Assembly (NCBI GenBank): GCA_030789695.1
Contig: CM061141.1
Location: forward strand, 170,576,807 to 170,640,806
DNA: 64,000 bases
Reading direction: 5' to 3'
DNA from: Scilla litardierei
Taxonomy: Eukaryota; Streptophyta; Magnoliopsida; Asparagales; Asparagaceae
Shown here: positions 25,435 to 36,659 of the stretch, one piece after another
Position numbering within the stretch: the first letter of the stretch is position 1
Layout: each line of letters opens with the position of its first letter
Position numbers and translations under genes: made by a program
The notes under the pieces: model-generated
Databases searched by the model: none
Seen by the model: the letters and a program-made list of their open reading frames with translations, nothing else
Told to the model about the DNA's origin: nothing

Positions 25435-27597
25435 TCGTTGTGCTCTAAAGGTTGATCTTATGAAAGCTTATGACTCTATTCGATGTGATTTCATGATATC
25501 TGTGCTTCGTGTGATGGGATTCCCTAGTAGGATTGTTGGTTGAATTCAGGAGTGTATTTCTACAGCCAGATATTCTGCTTGCATTAATGGAGAGTTGCAG
25601 GGTTTTTTTTCTAGGAGGTCGTGGGTTAACCCCTTGTTGGTCCCGAGAGACGGAGGAGGCTAGGTTAGCCGAAAGATGGTTATCGATTCAAGGACACAAG
25701 GTGACCTTGCTTTTTTAGGGTAAGAAGGGGTAGAGAAATTGCCTCGAGCCAATGTCCGAGTACCAGGTGGTACGGCACTGAAGTAACCCATGCCATACTC
25801 CCTCGAACGACCTTCAACAAAAGGGCACATGTACCCGAAACCGACACATGTGGGTAGGTAGAGAATACCTAGGGCGCGAGACAAAGCAGGGGGGTCATAT
25901 GTCTCCTTATGTGTTTGTTCTGACTATGGAGGTTTTCTCAGGCTTGATGTGTCATATGGTTGAGGAGAGGCCTTTTCGATTTCATTGGAGATGTGAAAAT
26001 GAGAAGATTTCTCATTTGTGTTTTGCGGTCGATCTTATGATTTTCGGTAGAGCAGAATCAGATTCTGTTGTTATGATTGGAGATTGCATTCGACAGTTTC
26101 AAGAATTATCTAGTTTTAGTCCAAATCCTTCAACGAGACATATGTTTATATGTGGGGTGTCTTCTCAGAGTGTAGAGCATTTGCTTGGAATTCTTGGGTA
26201 TAAAGAGGGTACCTTGCCTGTGCATTATCTTGGGGTTCCTTTAATTTCTACTAAACTGAAGGCTGTGGATTGCCGTGTGTTAGTAGAGTGTATTTTAGCT
26301 AGAGCTCAGAGTTGGGTTTATCGTGCTTTGTCATTTGCAGGTAGAATCCAATTTATTAAGTAGGTGCTGTTCTCCATTAATGTATATTGGGCTTCCATGT
26401 TTATCCTTCCGAAGGCAGTCATTCGGTAGGTTATTTCTACTCTTCGATCGTTCCTTTGGAAGGGTACTGATTTTTCGTCCGGAGGGGCTAAGGTTTCTTG
26501 GGATTCTATTTGCTTGCCTTTAGAGGAAGGTGGTTTGGGATTTAAGAGTATGGAGCATTGGAACAAGGCTGCTATTATGAAGAATATTTGGTTATTGTGT
26601 TCTCGTCCTCCTAAATTTGTGTGGTGTTCTTGGGTTTATTCCTATCTTCTGAGGGGACGGAGTATGTGGGAGGTGACATGCCCAGGTGATTGCTCTTGGA
26701 GTTGGAGAAAGATTCTGAGTCTCCGTCCATTTGTTCGCACACATATGAGGTTTCGTGTCGGTGATGGCCGTAGTATTTCATTATGGTTTGATAATTGGCA
26801 TCCTCTTGGCTCTCTTGTGGAAACTTTTGGATATCGTATTATTTATGATTTTGGATTAGGTCATAATGCTACTGTGGATGCCCTTATGAATGGTAAGGAA
26901 TGGTGTTGACCTTCTGCACAATCTCTGGATTTGACACGGTTGCGTTCTGATACACCTATTCATTTTAAACCTGACTCGAACCGTACTGATGAATTGGAGT
27001 GGCAAGATTCTGCAAGAATGTTTTTTCTATTCGCAGTGCTTATAAACTTTTGAGGCCGTGATCTCCCTTGTTTGACTAGTGGCAGGTTGTTTGGCATAAG
27101 CGGAGGATTCATATGCATGCTTTTAGTCTATGGTTACCTATTCGGTATGCTCTTACTACTCGGGATAAGCTACTTAGGTATGGACGCATTTCTGAGGCTC
27201 GTTGTGTTTTGTGTGGTGCGGGGTATGAAGATGTGGAGCATCTATTCTTTAATTGTTCCTTCACCGAGTACATATGGCGTTCCTTGCATGTCAAATGTGA
27301 TCTTCCTTTGGAACCATGTTCATGGTCTGTTACTATTTCTTGGATAGGAGAATTTAGTCACACATCTCTCTGTGGTATGATTGCGTGTCTTATGCTAGCA
27401 GCGGCAGTTTATGCTATTTGGAAGGTGCGTAATTCTCGCTTGCATGATGAGCCACCTAGATGCATGTCCCAGCTGGTTGAGTATGTCAAATTCTCAGTAT
27501 GTACTCATGTTGATTCCTTACAACGGGTGGCTACTTCCATGGAGAATAAAGGGCTCCAATGCTCCTGGAGATTTTCTGATAGTGTTTTTGATTAGTT
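25435..27597 (+). pseudogene. LINE ORF2 pseudogene: reverse transcriptase plus zf-RVT
   Basis: Non-LTR reverse transcriptase relic in which three domain blocks survive. From 25443 CALKVDLMKAYDSIR carries RT motif A with its catalytic Asp, then CINGELQGFF. After the plastid insert, MSPYVFVLTMEVFSGLMCHM is followed by HLCFAVDLMIF, where the FADD catalytic motif has become FAVD (codon 26028-26030). LPVHYLGVPL and LSFAGRIQFIK belong to the thumb and connection region. The 26514-26909 block (PLEEGGLGFKSMEHWNKAA) is typical of plant LINEs. The C-terminal zf-RVT (27113-27595) keeps CVLCGAGYEDVEHLFFNC with its Cys/His set. Stops at about 26361 and 26427 look like CAG-to-TAG changes; frameshifts lie near 25600 and 27008. 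It ends at a TAG at 27593-27595. Confidence 0.85.
25645..25884 (+). other. NUPT: plastid 23S rDNA fragment inside the LINE
   Basis: The run GCTAGGTTAGCCGAAAGATG, through GGGTAAGAAGGGGTAGAGAA, GAAGTAACCCATGCCATACT, ACCCGAAACCGACACATGTG and GGTAGGTAGAGAATACCTAG to GCGCGAGACAA, matches the central part of plant plastid 23S rRNA as I know it. Several substitutions and a short deletion after CCATACTCCC (plastid has extra bases before CTCGAACGACC) show it is an aged nuclear copy, not a functional rRNA. It interrupts the LINE RT between the GL and (R/K)QG positions of the GLRQGDPLSPY block with almost no loss of LINE sequence. AGACAA is plausible microhomology at the right edge, since both sequences would have it. 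A BLAST against any plastome would settle identity. Confidence 0.85.
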
Positions 27598-27772
27598 TCG
27601 GGATTTTCAGTTGGGTTTTACTGTAAGGCACTGATAATATTTGTACCAGTTGTTTAGGTTTCTATTATTGTTAGGGGTCTATCACTAACTTTATTTTCAA
27701 AGGTATGCACTTGTACTTGTGTATATTGGTTTTTTTGGTTATAATACTAACCTTATCCAAAAACAAAGGCAG
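27598..27772 (+). mobile_element. LINE 3' UTR and tail
   Basis: A T-rich untranslated region that ends TTATAATACTAACCTTATCC followed by an A-rich tail broken by C and G (AAAAACAAAGG), consistent with a decayed poly(A). No frame is expected. Confidence 0.7.
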
Positions 27773-27774
27773 TT

Positions 27775-28113
27775 AGGAGGTTGTTTTTTTATTCCCACGA
27801 AATTTCAATTGCTATTGCCCAAACTGTTGCCCAAAATTAAAGGTTTGAAGCATTTTTTTTTATTTCTGGCTGCCCTAGCTCACTCTAATAGATGAAGGAT
27901 GCATTCTATATCCCAAACGATCGAAATATTCGTTCGTGAGCTTCCGATTGTGCGTCACCATCGTTTTCAACCGAAAAACTGCAAGAATTAACTCTTGGAT
28001 TCAAAACACAAGCAATTGTATCCGTCTCTGATTTCTGGGACTCGCGATGATTTCGTGGAAGATTTGGCAAACTATGAGGATAAATAAAGAGTAAACGTTG
28101 TTTCAAGGTAGAG
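27775..28113 (+). repeat. 339-bp tandem duplication, unit 1
   Basis: Starts AGGAGGTTGTTTTTTTATTC and aligns throughout with unit 2 at a constant 339-bp offset, with substitutions and small indels. The minus-strand frame at 27906-28154 spans the unit junction and resembles no family I know. The identity of the unit is unknown; CTGGCTGCCCTAGCTCACTC is its most recognisable landmark. Confidence 0.8.
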
Positions 28114-28458
28114 AGGAGGTTGTTTTCTTTATTCGCACGAAATTTCAATTGCAATTGCCCAACGGTTGCCCAAAATTGACGGTTTGAAGCATTTTTCGAT
28201 TTCTGGCTGCCCTAGCTCACTCCAATGGATGAAGGAGTGCATTCTAGGCCTCAAATGATCGAAATATTTGTTCCTGAGCTTCAGATAGTGCGACACCATC
28301 GTTTTCTACAGAAAAACTACACGAATTTACTCTTTGATTTAAAACACAAGCAAATTGCACACGTCTTTGATTTATGGGACTCACACAAATTTCGTGGGAG
28401 TTTTGGAGGAATATGAGGACGAATGGACAGTAAATGTTGTTTCTATGGGGAGAGAAGG
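28114..28458 (+). repeat. 339-bp tandem duplication, unit 2
   Basis: Second copy, ending GGGGAGAGAAGG directly at the resumption of satellite A. It holds a 63-codon frame (28225-28416) that is not kept open in unit 1, so it is not supported as a gene. Confidence 0.8.
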
Positions 28459-28801
28459 TTCTTCTCTTATTTTTCAGGTGAAGATGGCGATCTCACATTT
28501 CCAACGGATATTTTGCGGATTTTTCTGAGCTTCGGGCTATTTTTTTATTTTCTGGAAGATAATGAACTCTATATTAATTGATATAATTTTTGCTGCCTAA
28601 TTTTGTCTTCTCTTATTTTCTAGTTGTTGACGGTGATCTTTTAATTAAATGATATGATTTTTTCGCCTTATTTTGTCTTCTCTTATATTTCGTTTGAAGA
28701 TGGAGATATCCTAGTTCCAACAGACATTTTTGCGTATTTTCCTGAGCTCCGGGCTATTTTTAACATTTATGGAAGATATGGATCGTTTTATTAAATGATA
28801 T

Positions 28802-28950
28802 CAGGGAAGACAAAATTACACCGAAAATGTCCGTTGAAACCAAGAAATCGCCATCTTCAACGGAAATATATGAGGAGACAAAATTCGCAACCAGGAATCT
28901 TCATATTTAAAAATGTCCGATGTAATCGAGATATCACCATCTTTAACCGA
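28802..28950 (-). repeat. Inverted satellite A block 5
   Basis: Paralogue of 6613-6768, with a short deletion (the ATCGCC part after CAACCAGG is missing). Same entry and exit junctions as the other inverted blocks. Confidence 0.8.
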
Positions 28951-29154
28951 TAATATTTTTATTTATCATTTTATTAGCTTGGTGATATTTTCTACTTTTA
29001 TGACAGATATGGATCTTTTTATTAATTGATATGATTTTTAAGCCTAAATTTGTCTTCTCTTATTTTCAAGTTCAAGATGGCGATCTTTTTATTGAATGAT
29101 AAGATTTTTGGTCTAAGTTTATCTTCTCATATATTCCAGTTGAAGATGGCGATC

Positions 29155-29171
29155 TCCCGGTTCCAACGAAA
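29155..29171 (-). other. CENP-B box-like site (16/17)
   Basis: The minus strand reads TTTCGTTGGAACCGGGA. Only the purine at position 12 differs from the consensus, and all nine bases of the core (NTTCGNNNNANNCGGGN) match. Confidence 0.5.
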
Positions 29172-31457
29172 ATTTCTGCAGATTTTTCTGAGCACGGGCC
29201 AATTTTCTAGCTTTATTGAAGATATGTGTCATTTTATTAAATGATATGATTTTTATGGCCTAATTTTGTCTTCTATTATTTTTAAGTTGAAAATGGCCAT
29301 CTCCCAGTTCCAACAGACATTTTTGCAAATTTTTCTGTGCGCAGAGCTCGTTTATTCATTTTTTGGATGATATATACCTTTTTATTAAATGATATGGTTT
29401 TGGCTAATTTTTTCTTCTCTTATTTTTTCTTCTCTTTTTATTAAATGATATGGTTCCAACATACATTTTAGCTTATTTTTCAGTTACAGATATGAACATT
29501 TATATTAAATGATATGATTTTTATAGCCTATATTGTCTTCTCTAAGTTTTCAGTTGAAGATGGCGATCTCCCGGTTTCAATGGACATTTTCCCGGATTTT
29601 TCTACATTTTCTGGAAGTTATGTATCTTTTATGAAATGATATGATTTTTTGGCCTAATTTTGTCTTCTCCTTTTTAATTTGAAGATGACAATCTCCCGGT
29701 TCCAATGGACATTTGTGTGGATTTTTTTGAACTCCTGACTGTTTTCTGTATTTTTTTGTATAATATGAATCTATATATTAAATGATATGATTTTCATAAC
29801 CTAATTTGTCATATCTTATTTTCTTAGACGAAGGCGATCTCCCGGTACCAAGGGAAATTTTTGCATATTTTCTGAGCTCGGGGCTATTTTTTAACATTTT
29901 CGAAAAGTTAGGAATTTTTTATTAAATGATATGATATTTATATCCCACGTTTTTCTTGTCTTATTTTTCAGTCGAATATTGCGATATATCAGTTCCAGTG
30001 GACATTTTTAGTGATTTTGTTGGCTTGGGGCCATTTTTCTTCATTTTATGGAAGATATAGATCATTTTATTAAAGGATATGATTTTTTGGCCTAATATTG
30101 TATTCTCTTATTTTTTTAAGTTGAAGATTCGTTCTCACGGTTCCAATGGAGTTTTTTGTGGATTTTTTTGAATTAGAAGTTATTTTCTACATTTTCTGGA
30201 AGATATGTATCTTTTTATTAAATAATATAATTTTTGGCTTAATTTTATTCTCTCATATTTTTCAGAGAAGATGGGATCTCTCGGTTCCAACGGACATTTT
30301 TGCGGATTTTTCTGAGCTTCAGGCTTTTTTCAACGTTTTCGGTAAGAAATGTATCTTTAGATTAAATGATATTATTTTTATAGCCTTATTTTGTCTTATA
30401 TTATTTTCCAGTTGAAGATGACGATCTCCCAGTTCCAACGGACATTTTTGTGGATTTTTTTGAGCTCGAGGCTATTTTCTACTTTTTATTTAAGAAATGG
30501 CTCTTTTTATTAAATGATAACATTTTTGTAGCCTAATTTTGTCTTCTCTTATTTTTCACTTGAAGATGACGATCTCCCGCTTCCAACGGACCATTTTGCT
30601 GATATTTATAAGCCTGGGACTATTTTTCTATATTTTCGGGAAGATATGAATCATTTTATTAATTGATATGATTTTTTGGCCTAATTTTGTCTTCTCCGTT
30701 GTTCAGTTGAAAATTTGAGATATCCCATTTCCAACGGACATTTGTGCGTATTTTTCTGAGCTATGTGATACTTTCTGAATTTTTTGTAAGAAATGGATTT
30801 TTATAATAAATGATATGATTTTTACAGCTTAATTTTGTCTTCTCTTATTTTTCAATTGAAGATGACGATTTCCCAGTTCCAACGGATATTTTTGCAGCTT
30901 TTTCTGAGCTCGAGGCTATTTTTCTACATTTTCGGGAAGTTATAGATCTTTTTATTAAATGATATTGTTTTAGGCATAATTTTATCTTACCTTATTTTTT
31001 TCGTTGAAGATGGCGATCGACTGGTTCCAACGGACATTTTTGCCGATTTTTCTGAGCTCCGGGCAATTTTAAATTTTCTGTAAGATATGAATCTTTATAT
31101 TAAATGATATGATTTTTATATCCTAATTTTGTCTTCCCTAATTTTTCAGTTGAAGATGTCGATCTCCCGATTCCAACGGCCATTTTTGCGGATTTTTTTA
31201 AACTCAAAACTATTCTACTGTTTATTGAAGATATGCATCTTTTTATTAAATGATATGATTTTTATAGACTAAGTTTGTATTCTCTTATTTTTTAGTTGAT
31301 TATGGCGATCTCCCAATTCCAATGGATATTTTGCGCATTTTTCTGAGCTCTATGCTATTTTCAACATTTTCTGTAAGATATGGATCTTTACATTTTACAA
31401 TATGATTTTTATGCCCTAGTTTTGACTTCTCTTATTTTACAGTTGAAGATGGCGATC

Positions 31458-31474
31458 TCCCGTTTCCAACGAAA
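31458..31474 (-). other. Second exact CENP-B box match
   Basis: The same 17-mer as at 9113-9129 sits at the corresponding position of the paralogous satellite A segment. The two are copies by descent, not independent events. The 17 bases are unchanged although neighbouring bases differ between the two copies. Confidence 0.6.
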
Positions 31475-31604
31475 ATTTTTGCGTATTTTTCTGAGCTTAT
31501 GGCTATTTTGTATATTTCTCGAATTTAAGTATCTTTATATTTATTGATATGATTTTTGCTGCCTAATTTTGTCTTCTATTATTTTCAAGTCGATGATGGC
31601 AATA

Positions 31605-31610
31605 AAAATA
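31605..31610. other. Satellite A / satellite B junction
   Basis: Satellite A stops within a monomer (after GGCAATA, shared with 9260) and satellite B starts within a monomer (ATTTGTGACCGTTTTACGCG). Only about six A-rich bases lie between, with no transposon or target duplication. It looks like an illegitimate join. Confidence 0.75.
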
Positions 31611-31629
31611 ATTTGTGACCGTTTTACGC

Positions 31630-34150
31630 GATGAGCAAAACTGTCTACATTTACCCAAAATTACACAGTGCGCACAACCGGCACAAATGTGACCGTTTTG
31701 CGTGCTGGGCAAAACCGACTAACTTTTACCCAAAATTACCCAGCACGCATAACCCGCAAAATTGTGACTGTTTTGCGCACTACGCAAATAAATTCTACAT
31801 TTACCCAAAGTGACCCAGCGCGCACAACCGACAAAATTGTGACCGTTTTTCGCTCTGAGCAAAAATGTCTACATTTAACCAAACTTACTCAGCGCGCATA
31901 GCCGACAATATTGTGACCGTTTTGCGCGCTGGGTAAGACTGTCTACGTTTACCCAAAATTACGAGCGCGTACACCCAGCAAAATTGTGACCGTTTAGCGC
32001 ACTGGGCAAAAATGTCTACATTTACCCAAAATTACCAGAGAACACACATGGTAAAATTGTGACCGTTTTGCGCAATGAGCAAAAATGTCAATATTTACCC
32101 AAAATTACTCAACCTGCACAACTGGAAAATTTGTGACTGTTTTTCGCGCTGACGAAAGCTGCCTACATTTTCCAAAAATTGCCCCGCACGCACAACCATC
32201 AAAATTGACAGTTTTGCGCGCTGAGCAAAAATGTCTACATTTACCCAAATTATCCAGGGCGCACAACCGACAAAAATGTGACCGTTCTGCGCGCTGGGCA
32301 AAACTATCAACATTTACCCAAAATTACCCAGCGCGCACAACCGGCAAAATTGTGACCGTTTTGCGTGCTACGCAAATAATGTCTACATCTATCCAAAATT
32401 ACCTAGTGCACACAACCCACAAAATTGTGACTGTTTTGCGCCTTGAGCACAAATGTCTACATTTACCCAAAGTGACCCATCGAGCACAACCTGCAAAATT
32501 ATGACCGTTTTACGCGCTGACCAAATATGTCTACATTTACCCAAAATTACTCAGCGCTCACAACCGACAAAACTGTGATCATTTTGCGGGCTGAGCAAAA
32601 ATGTCTACATTTAACCAAAATTACTCAGCGCGCATAGCTGGAAAAATTGTGACCGTTTTGCGCGCAGGGCAAAACTGTCTACATTTACCCAAAATTACCA
32701 GGAAACTCCCGGCGAACTTGTGACCCTTTTGCGCGCTGGACAAAAATGACAACATTTACCCAAAATTACTCAGCCCGCATAACCGGCAAAATTGTGACAG
32801 TTTTGCGCGCTGAGCAAAACTGTCTACATTTGGCAAAAATTACACAGTGCGCAGAACCGGAAAAAATGTGACCGTTTAGTGTGCTGAGCAAAACTGTCTA
32901 CATTTACCCAAAATTACCCAGCGTGCACAACCCGCAAAACTGTCTACATTTACCCGAAACAACCAGCATGCACACCCGGTAAAATTGTGACCTTTTAGCG
33001 CACTGGGGCAAAAATGTCTCCATTTACTCAAAATTACCAGCACACACACCCGGCAAAATTGTGACTGTTTTGCGCGCTACGCAAAAATGTCAACATTTAC
33101 CCCAAATTACTCAGCCTGCACAACCGGCAAAATTGTGACTGATTTTAGCGCCGACCAAAACTGTCTACATTTTTCAAAAATTACCCAGCGCGCTCAACCG
33201 TCAAAATTGTGACAGTTTTGCGTGCTGAGCAAAACTGTCTACATTTTGCGCACAACCGGCAAAAATTACCTAGGGCGCACAACCGGCAAAAATGTGACAG
33301 TTTTGCGCTCTGGGCAAAACTGCCTACATTTACCCCAAGTTACCCAGCGCGCACAACCAGCAAAAGTGTGATCGTTTTGCGCGCTATGCAAATAATGTCT
33401 ACATTTACCCAAAATTGCCAAGTGTCCACAACCTGTAAAATTGTGACCGTTTTGTGCGCTGAGCATGAATGTATACATTTACTCAAAGTGACACGCGCAC
33501 ACAACCTGCAAAATTGTGGCAGTTTTGCTCGCTGATCAAATATGTCTACATTTACCCAAAATTACTCAGCGCTCACAACCAGCAAAATTGTGATCCTTTT
33601 GCGTGCTGAGCAAAAATGTCTACATTTAACCAAAATTACTCAATGCGCATAGCCGGCAAAATTGTGACCATTTTGCGCGTTGGGCAAAACTGACTACATT
33701 TACCCAAAATTACCAGCACACGCACCGGGCAAAATTGTGACCGTTTTACGCGCTGGGCAAAAATGTCAACATTTACCTAAAATTAATCAGCCCGCAAAAT
33801 CGGCAAAATTGTGACTGTTTTGCGCGCTGAGCAGAACTGTCTAAATTTTTCCGAAATTCCTCAGCGTGCACAACCTGCAAAATTGTGACCGTTTTTCACG
33901 TTGACAAAAAATGTCTACATTTGCCCAAAAATACTAAACCCTCACAACCGTCAAAATGGTGACCGTTTTGCGCGCGGAGCAAAAATGTCAACATTTAACC
34001 AAATTTACTCCGTGCATCCGGTAAAATTGTGACCGTTTTGCGTGCTGAGCAAAAGTGTCTAAATAGTCACCATTTATCCAAAATTACACATCGTGCAAAA
34101 CCGGGAAAATTATGACCGCTTTGCGTACTTGGCAAAACTGTCTACATTTA
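31630..34150 (+). repeat. Satellite B segmental duplication P, copy 1
   Basis: A 2.5-kb run that aligns with 61565-64000 at an offset of about 29.9 kb (one monomer indel). It shares rare marks such as CCAGGAAACTCC (32700 and 62627), ACCGTTTAGTGTGCTG, and a monomer shortened to CTACATTTTGCGCACAACCG (33239 and 63161). Confidence 0.8.
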
Positions 34151-36659
34151 CCCAAACTTACCCAGCGCGCACAACCGGCAAAATTGTGACTGTTTTGCGC
34201 GCTGTGCAAAAAATGTCTACATTTACCGAAAATTACCCAACGTACACAACCGACAAAATCGTGACCATTTTGCGCGCTATGCAAAAATGTCTTCATTTAC
34301 CCAAAATTGCGATGTGTGCACAACTGGCAAAAATTGTGACCGTTTTTCGCACTGGGCAAAAATGTCGACATATACCCAAAATTATCCAGCGCGCACAGCC
34401 GGCAAAAGAGAGACCTTTTTGTGCGCTGAGCTAAAATGACTACATTTGTCCAAAATTACCCAACGCGCACTGTCAGTAAAATACTGACTGTTTTGCGCGC
34501 TGAGCAAAACTGTCTACATTTTCCAAAAAATACCCATCGCGCACAACTGGCAAAATTGTGACAGTTTTGCGCGCTGAGCAAAACTGTCTACATTTACCCA
34601 AAATTATTACCAAGTGCGCACAACTGGCAAAAAAGTAACCGTTTTGCGTGCTGGGCAAAACCGTCTACATTTACACAAAATTACCTAGAGTGTACAACCG
34701 GCAACATTGTGACTGTTTTACGCACTACGCAAATAATGTCTACATTTACCCAAAGTGATCCAGTGCGCCCAACCTGCAAAATTGTGACAGTTTTGCGCGC
34801 TGACTATAAATGTCTACATATACCCAAAGTGACTCAGCACGCACAACCAACAAAATTATGATTGTTTTGCGTGCTGAGCAAAAAGGTCTACATTTAACCA
34901 AACTTACTCAGGGCACATAGTCGGCAAAATTGTGATCGTTTTGCGCGTTGGCAAAACTATCTAAATTTACCCAAAATTACCAGCGTGCACACCCGGCAAA
35001 ATTGTGACCGTTTTGCGCGCTGGGCAAAAATGTCAACATTTACCCAAAATTACCCAGCCCACACAACTGGCTAAAATTTGACAGTTTTGAGCAAAACTGT
35101 CTAAATTTGCCCTAAATTCCTCAACGCGCGCAACCTGCAAAATTGTGGCCGTTTTGTATGTTGACAAAAAATGTCTACATTTGCCCAAAAATACTCAACG
35201 CTCACAGCCGGCAAAATGGTGACCATTTTGTGCGGGAGCAAAAAATGTCAACATTTAACCAAAATTACTCAGCGCGCACATCCGGCAAAATTGTCATCAT
35301 TTTTCGTGCTGAGCAAATGTGACTACATTTATCCAAAATTACCAAGCGTGCACATCCGGCAAAATTGTGACTGTTTTGCGCGCTGTGCAAAAACTATCTA
35401 CATTTACCCAAAATTACCCAGCGTGCACACCTGGCAAAATTGTGACCGTTTTGCCCGCTGTGCAAAAATGTATACATTTATCCAAAATTGCCATGTGCGC
35501 ACAACCGGCAAAAATTGTGACCGTTTTGCGCGCTGGGTAAAAATGTCGTCATTTACCGAAAATTATCCAGCGCGCCAAGCCGGCAAAATGTGACAGTTTT
35601 GCGCCCAAAGCAAAACAATATAAATTTGTCCAAAATTACGCAACGCGCACAGCCGGCAAAAGTGAGACCATTTTGCACGCTAAGCTAAACTGCCTACATT
35701 TGCCCAAAATTACCCAACGCGCACTGCTTGCAAAATTCTGACCATTTTGCGTGCTGAGCAAAACTGTCTACAATTTTCAAAAATTACACAGCACACACAA
35801 CCGGCAAAATTGCGACAGTTTTCCGCGCTGAGCAAAACTGTCTACATTTACCCAAAATTACACAGTGCGCACAACCGGCAAAAATGTAACCGTTTTGCGT
35901 GCTGGGCAAAACTGTCTACATTTACTCAAATATACCCAGCGCCCACAACCTGCAACTTTGTGACTGTTTTGCGCACTACGCAAATAATGTCTATATTTAC
36001 CTAAAGTGACCCAGCGCGCACAACCTGCAAAATTTTGACTGTTTTGCGCGCTGACCAAATTTATCTACATTTATCCAAAGTGACTCAGTGCGCACAACCA
36101 ACAAAATTGTGCCCGCTTTGTGCGCTGAGCAAAACGGTCTACATTTAACCAAACTTACTCAGCGCACATAGCCGGCAAAATTGTGATCGTTTTGCGCGCT
36201 GAGCAAAGCTGTCTACATTTACCCAAAATTACCAGCGCGCACAACCGGCAAAATCGTGACCGTTTTGCGCGATGGGCAAAACTGTCTACATTTACCAAAA
36301 AAACCAGCACGCATTACCGGGAAAATTGAGATAGTTTTGCGCGTTGGGCAAAAATTTACCCAAACTACCAGCGCACACACCCAGCAAAATTGTGACCGTT
36401 TTGCACGGTGTGCCAAAATATCTACATTTACCCAAAATTGCTAGGTGTGCATAACTGGTAAAAATTGTGACTGTTTAGCACGTTGGGCAAAAATGTCGAC
36501 ATTTACCCAAAATTATCCAGCCCGCACAGCCGGCAAAACTGTGACCGTTTTGCGCCCTGCGCAAAACATGATACATTTGCCCAAAATTACGCAACGCGCA
36601 CAGCCGGCAAAATTGAGACCGTTTTACGCGCGGAGCAAAAATGCCTACATTTGCCCAAA

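Larger units (their letters stand above)
25435..27772 (+). mobile_element. 5'-truncated plant L1-type LINE
   Basis: This is the ORF2 3' half and 3' UTR of a plant LINE, beginning inside the reverse transcriptase domain. It ends near 27768 in CCTTATCCAAAAACAAA, the typical 3' end of these elements. The 5' truncation point abuts the 58-bp repeats, now separated by the LTR element. TTAGGAG occurs at 20413-20419 and 27773-27779, a possible 7-bp target duplication. The element is dead: a plastid insert, several stops and frameshifts, and a changed RT active site. Confidence 0.85.
28459..31604 (+). repeat. Satellite A array, right segment (copy of 6272-9260)
   Basis: About 21 monomers of satellite A in the same orientation as the left array. 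It starts at CTTCTCTTATTTTTCAGGTG and ends GATGATGGCAATA. Order and variants follow 6272-9260 except for one extra monomer near 30270-30415. Includes the TTGAATATTGCGAT-type monomer (29972, with one C), an inverted block and an exact CENP-B box match. Confidence 0.95.

Noticed and set aside
25645..25884. Functional rRNA gene
   Set aside because: Only about 240 bp of 23S sequence with substitutions and a deletion, embedded in a LINE.
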